A model generated the notes under the pieces. The model ran no database searches, was not told the DNA's origin, and was given only the letters and a program-made list of their open reading frames with translations. Shown here piece after piece: positions 60,794 through 64,000 of a stretch of 64,000 nt of DNA (the first letter of the stretch is position 1; every line of letters begins with the position of its first letter). Source of the DNA: JBBRHQ01 sp963840235 (GTDB lineage Bacteria; Actinomycetota; Thermoleophilia; Solirubrobacterales; 70-9); the NCBI GenBank assembly GCA_963840235.1, contig CAWIYC010000003.1:124001-188000 (forward strand), written 5' to 3'. Both the position numbers and the translations under genes were made by a program.

Positions 60794-61534
60794 ATGGCAG
60801 TGCGCGATCTCGACCTCGACCTCGAAGTCTTCGCGGGTCCCTTCGACCTGCTGCTCGCGGTGCTGCTGCGCGAGGAGGTGAGCCTGCTCGAGGTCGAGCT
60901 GGGCGAGGTCGTGGTCGCCTACATCGAGCACCTCGAGCGCGAGGGCGAGCTCGAGCTCGACGTCGCAACCGAGTTCCTCGTCCTGATCGCCGCCCTCCTG
61001 GAGTTGAAGTCGCGGATGCTCCTGCCCGGCGCCGAGGAGGACCTCGACGATCTCGCGCCCGAGGAGGCGGTCGAGGAGCTGGTCGCGCGCATGCTCGAGT
61101 ACCGCCGCTACCGCGACGCCGCCGTGATGCTCTCCGAGGGCTTCGAGGGCTCGCATTGCCACCTCTACCGCAGCGCGCCGCTGCCGCCGCCGTTGCGTCG
61201 GCTCTCGCTCGAGGCTGCGGTCGCCTCCTATGACCCCGACCTGCTCGGAGCGGCGATCGGGGACCTGCTCGAGGTCCCGCCTGAGGTCGACACCAGCCAC
61301 ATCCGCCCGACGGTCTCGATCGAGCGCCGCCTGATGGCGCTGCGCGACGCGCTCTCGCGATGCTCGAGCTTCGATTTCGACGACGAGTTCGGTGGCGAGG
61401 ACCGCTTCACCCAGGCGGTGACGCTGTTCGCGCTGCTCGAGCTCTACCGGAAGGGAGAGGCGGATTGGGTTCAGCGCAAGCCCTTCGGGGCGATCAAGGT
61501 GAGCAAGCCGAAGCCGAAAGTCGAGGTCGGATGA
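60794..61534 (+). CDS. scpA: segregation and condensation protein ScpA
   Basis: A 246-residue kleisin. LEVFAGPFDLLLAVLLREEVSLLEVELGEVVVAYI is the family N-terminus, with VATEFLVLIAALLELKSRMLLP; the C-terminal winged helix ends ELYRKGEADWVQRKPFGAI. It bridges SMC heads together with ScpB. Overlaps scpB by ATGA. Confidence 0.92.
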   Translation: MAVRDLDLDLEVFAGPFDLLLAVLLREEVSLLEVELGEVVVAYIEHLEREGELELDVATEFLVLIAALLELKSRMLLPGAEEDLDDLAPEEAVEELVARMLEYRRYRDAAVMLSEGFEGSHCHLYRSAPLPPPLRRLSLEAAVASYDPDLLGAAIGDLLEVPPEVDTSHIRPTVSIERRLMALRDALSRCSSFDFDDEFGGEDRFTQAVTLFALLELYRKGEADWVQRKPFGAIKVSKPKPKVEVG

Positions 61535-62103
61535 CCGCTCTGGCGCGGAAGCTGGAGGCGCTGCTGTTTCTCTCCTCGCAGCCGGTGCCGGCGAGCGAGC
61601 TGGCGCTGGCCTGCGAGGCCGGCGAGGCGGAGGTCTCCGACGCCCTCTCCGAGCTTCGCGCCGGGCTCGCCGAGGGCAGCCGGGGCATCGTCCTGCGCGA
61701 GGTCGCCGGCGGGTATGCGCTGGCCTCGGCTCCTGAGGCCGAGGAGGCTGCAAGGCGGCTGCTGTCAAAGCCCCGGACCCCTCCGCTGACCCAGGCTCAG
61801 GCTGAGACCCTTGCGATCGTCGCCTACCTGCAACCGGTCTCGCGGCCCGAGATCGCCCGCATCCGCGGCGTCGCCTCCGAGTCGGCGGTGCAGACCCTGG
61901 GCGAGCGCGGGCTGATCGAGGAGTCGGGGCGCTCGCGCTTTGGGGCGACCTTCTACCGCACCACCGAGCTGTTCGAGAGGCTGTTCGGCCTCTCCGGGCT
62001 CGATGCGCTCCCCGACCCGTCGCGATTCGACCCAACCGCCGAGGATGAGCGCGACCTGCGGGAGCGGCTGCTTCACGCCGGGGAGCAGCGCTCCGCCCCC
62101 TGA
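61531..62103 (+). CDS. scpB: segregation and condensation protein ScpB
   Basis: A 190-residue protein of two winged helices: LEALLFLSSQPVPASELALACE, then LTQAQAETLAIVAYLQPVSRPEIARIRGVASESAVQTLGERGLIEE and YRTTELFERLFGLSGLDALP. Dimer binds ScpA in the SMC complex. Usual neighbour of scpA and an rluB-type pseudouridine synthase. Confidence 0.93.
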   Translation: MTALARKLEALLFLSSQPVPASELALACEAGEAEVSDALSELRAGLAEGSRGIVLREVAGGYALASAPEAEEAARRLLSKPRTPPLTQAQAETLAIVAYLQPVSRPEIARIRGVASESAVQTLGERGLIEESGRSRFGATFYRTTELFERLFGLSGLDALPDPSRFDPTAEDERDLRERLLHAGEQRSAP

Positions 62104-62146
62104 GCCCTGGCTCCCGGCGGACCGGGGCTGGACCGGCGGCCACCGC

Positions 62147-62152
62147 CACAAT
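62147..62152 (+). promoter_or_regulatory. possible -10 box of rluB-like gene
   Basis: CACAAT, 6 bases before GTG 62159; weak. Confidence 0.25.
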
Positions 62153-62158
62153 GGGGCG

Positions 62159-62854
62159 GTGAGACTCGCCAAGTACCTTGCCCACGGCGGCGTCGCCTCG
62201 AGGCGCGCCTCTGAGCGGATCGTCGCCGCCGGCAGGGTGACGGTCGCCGCAGAGGTCGTCACCGATCCGGCCCGCGAGGTCACCGATGCCGACGATGTTC
62301 GTGTCGACGGCAGCCCGGTCAGCGGCGAGCCGCGGGAGGTCTGGGCTGTGAACAAGCCTGCCGGGGTCGTGTCGACCGCCCGCGAGCCCGGTCCACGGGC
62401 CGCCGTAGTCGAGCTGGTCCCGAGTGAAGCCCGCCTCTATCCGGTCGGCCGCCTCGACGCCGACTCAACCGGCCTGCTGCTGCTCACCAACGACGGCGAG
62501 CTGGCCAACCGCCTCACCCACCCTCGCTACGGGGTGCCGAAGACCTACGTGGCCGAGCTTCGCCGGCCCCCGGCGGAGCGCGACCTGAAGCGGCTCGAGC
62601 TCGGGGTCAGGCTCGAGGACGGCCCGACGGCGCCCGCCCGCGTTCGCAGGACTGCCGAGTACGAGGTCGAGCTGACCCTGCGCGAGGGCCGCAACCGGCA
62701 GGTGAAGAGGATGTTCGAGGCGGTCTCCAACGAGGTGGTGGGCCTCCGCCGGGTCCGCTTGGGGCCGGTGGAGCTGGGCGATCTGCGCCCGGGTCAGAGC
62801 CGGCGCCTCGGCGAGGACGAGGTCGCCCGGCTCTGGGAAGATGCCGGACCGTGA
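62159..62854 (+). CDS. rluB: pseudouridine synthase, RluB/RsuA family
   Basis: A 231-residue enzyme with an N-terminal S4 domain (RLAKYLAHGGVASRRASERIVAAGRVTV) and catalytic domain with GRLDADSTGLLLLTND, where the Asp is catalytic, and LREGRNRQVKRMFEAV. It modifies 23S (RluB) or 16S (RsuA) rRNA; synteny after scpAB favours RluB. GTG start at 62159, since a frame start at 61940 lies in scpB. Confidence 0.9.
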   Translation: MRLAKYLAHGGVASRRASERIVAAGRVTVAAEVVTDPAREVTDADDVRVDGSPVSGEPREVWAVNKPAGVVSTAREPGPRAAVVELVPSEARLYPVGRLDADSTGLLLLTNDGELANRLTHPRYGVPKTYVAELRRPPAERDLKRLELGVRLEDGPTAPARVRRTAEYEVELTLREGRNRQVKRMFEAVSNEVVGLRRVRLGPVELGDLRPGQSRRLGEDEVARLWEDAGP

Positions 62855-63225
62855 GCGAGAAGCGACTCTTCGCCGTCCGCGGCGCCGTCCAGGCCTCCGC
62901 CAACGAGGCCGCGGCGATCCGCGGCGCCACGGAGGAGCTGATGCGGGAGCTGATGGAGCGCAACGGCCTCGACGCCGGGGCCATGGTCAGCTGCCTTTTC
63001 ACCACGACCGAGGACCTCGACGCCGAGTTCCCGGCGGTCGCCGCGCGGGAAATCGGGCTCGAATCGGTGCCCCTGCTCTGCACCCGCGAGATCGACGTCC
63101 CGGGATCAATGCCCCGAGTCGTCCGTGTGATGGTCCACTACTACGCGGCCCCCGACCACCAGCCCGCCCATACCTATCTCGGTGCCGCCCAGGGATTGCG
63201 CTCGGACCTTCGCGCGGCACAATAG
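62851..63225 (+). CDS. aroH: chorismate mutase, AroH class
   Basis: A 124-residue trimeric enzyme converting chorismate to prephenate. FAVRGAVQASANEAAAIRGATEELMRELMERNGL, then VSCLFTTTEDLDAEFPAVAAREIGLESVPLLCTREIDVPGSMPRVVRVMVHYY fit Bacillus AroH closely. GTG start overlaps rluB by four bases; hisC follows, giving an aromatic amino acid context. Confidence 0.93.
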   Translation: MSEKRLFAVRGAVQASANEAAAIRGATEELMRELMERNGLDAGAMVSCLFTTTEDLDAEFPAVAAREIGLESVPLLCTREIDVPGSMPRVVRVMVHYYAAPDHQPAHTYLGAAQGLRSDLRAAQ

Positions 63226-63267
63226 GTCGCCCGATGAGCGACAGCCGGCGACCCCGTCAATGACCCC

Positions 63268-64000
63268 ATGAGCATCACCTTCGCCGAGAAGCTGGCCCGG
63301 ATCCCGGGCTATCAGGCCGGCGTGCCGGCCGGGCAGGCGCCCGAGCAGATCGCCGCCGGTGAGATTGCCCAGCTGGCGTCGAACGAGTCTCCGTTCCCGC
63401 CCCACCCAGAGGTGATCGCAGCGATCGAGCGGGCGGCGCCGGCGATGAACCGCTACCCGGACCCCGGCGCCACCCTGCTGCGCCGCCGCCTGGCTGAGCG
63501 CTACGAGGTCCAGCCGGGGAACGTCTCCGTCGGCAACGGCTCCTGCGAGATCCTCCTGGCCGCAGCCGAGGCGCTCTGCGAGCCCGGCGCCGAGATCGTC
63601 TACGCCTGGCCGTCGTTCTCGATGTACCCCTACCTGGCGGCCCTCTCCGGCGCCCGCGAGATCCGCGTGCCGCTGACCGCGGGTTACGTCCACGATCTCG
63701 AGGCGATGCTGACCGAGGTCACCGCGGCGACCCAGCTGCTGGTCGTCTGCAACCCCAACAACCCGACAGGCACCTACATCGGCGCCGATGAGATCGCGTC
63801 CTTCTGCGAGCGGGTCCCGGACCACGTCACGGTGATCCTCGACGAGGCCTACATCGAGTTCCAGCAGACCGATGACCCCGACACGACGGTGGATCTGCTG
63901 CCCGACTTCCCCAACCTGGTGCTGCTGCGCACCTTCAGCAAGTGCTACGGCCTGGCGGGCCTGCGGGTCGGCTACGGGCTCGGTTCGGCGCCCTTCCGGG
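63268..64000 (+). CDS. hisC: histidinol-phosphate/aromatic aminotransferase, partial
   Basis: First 244 residues of a fold type I PLP aminotransferase, cut by the window end. LASNESPFPPHPEVIAAIERA, GNGSCEILLAAAEAL, CNPNNPTGTYI, DEAYIEF and the PLP lysine in TFSKCYGLAGLRVGYG match HisC. Next to chorismate mutase it may also make phenylalanine or tyrosine from prephenate-derived acids. ATG 63268 in an otherwise empty 42-base gap. Confidence 0.9.
   Translation, partial: MSITFAEKLARIPGYQAGVPAGQAPEQIAAGEIAQLASNESPFPPHPEVIAAIERAAPAMNRYPDPGATLLRRRLAERYEVQPGNVSVGNGSCEILLAAAEALCEPGAEIVYAWPSFSMYPYLAALSGAREIRVPLTAGYVHDLEAMLTEVTAATQLLVVCNPNNPTGTYIGADEIASFCERVPDHVTVILDEAYIEFQQTDDPDTTVDLLPDFPNLVLLRTFSKCYGLAGLRVGYGLGSAPFR

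Overview
The window is a 64 kb piece of a very GC-rich, gene-dense chromosome. Gene junctions overlap by 1-4 bases, GTG and TTG starts are common, and ftsA is absent from the division cluster. Several genes lack a ribosome-binding site and instead have a TAnnnT box 6-9 bases before the start codon, as in leaderless transcription. With a tubercle-style dcw cluster, secreted calcium-binding RTX-repeat proteins and a bacterial Ku/LigD-polymerase pair, this suggests a deep-branching actinobacterium. Thermoleophilia/Solirubrobacterales is my best inference; no rRNA is present to prove it. I saw no tRNA, rRNA, insertion sequence, prophage or CRISPR array.

Layout. 1-6364: secreted and envelope proteins (RTX repeat protein, membrane-tethered HTH regulator, a lipase resembling Candida antarctica lipase B, cupredoxin plus CotA-like multicopper oxidase). 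6381-12621: a cobalamin riboswitch followed by five coupled genes encoding two DUF4430 proteins, ECF T protein, double ABC ATPase, and an ECF S protein fused to an alpha/alpha-toroid repeat domain. I read this as a vitamin B12 capture and uptake system built from the two fold types that make animal transcobalamin, and consider it the most interesting system here. 13094-19994: nitroreductase, GlpD, epimerase, an aberrant Rho paralogue, DUF192 and TAP-like hydrolase. 20308-25929: two-component system and a partial Tad/Flp pilus cluster (CpaB, CpaF, TadB, TadC) interrupted by a macro-domain gene.

27083-43060 is a complete dcw cluster: mraZ-rsmH-ftsL-ftsI-murE-murF-mraY-murD-ftsW-murG-murC-murB-ftsQ-ftsZ. 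It has three MraZ boxes and a strong leader hairpin at its head. Its only two long gaps between mraZ and ftsQ (before murE and before murD) contain two copies of one folded element with compensatory base changes in its stems, a good candidate for an undescribed structured RNA or DNA element.

43106-53231: a hydrolase/adenylate-ligase-like fusion, the glycine cleavage genes gcvT-gcvH-gcvPA-gcvPB, ilvA, ridA and a secreted zinc-metalloprotease-like protein. 53228-64000: LigD polymerase domain and Ku (minus strand), a FetA/FetB-type exporter, a seven-repeat FG-GAP protein, an MFS drug exporter, trpS, and the run scpA-scpB-rluB-aroH-hisC (hisC cut by the window end). A 22-base hairpin repeat recurs between two separate convergent gene pairs (989-1009 and 25954-25982) and probably acts as a two-way terminator.
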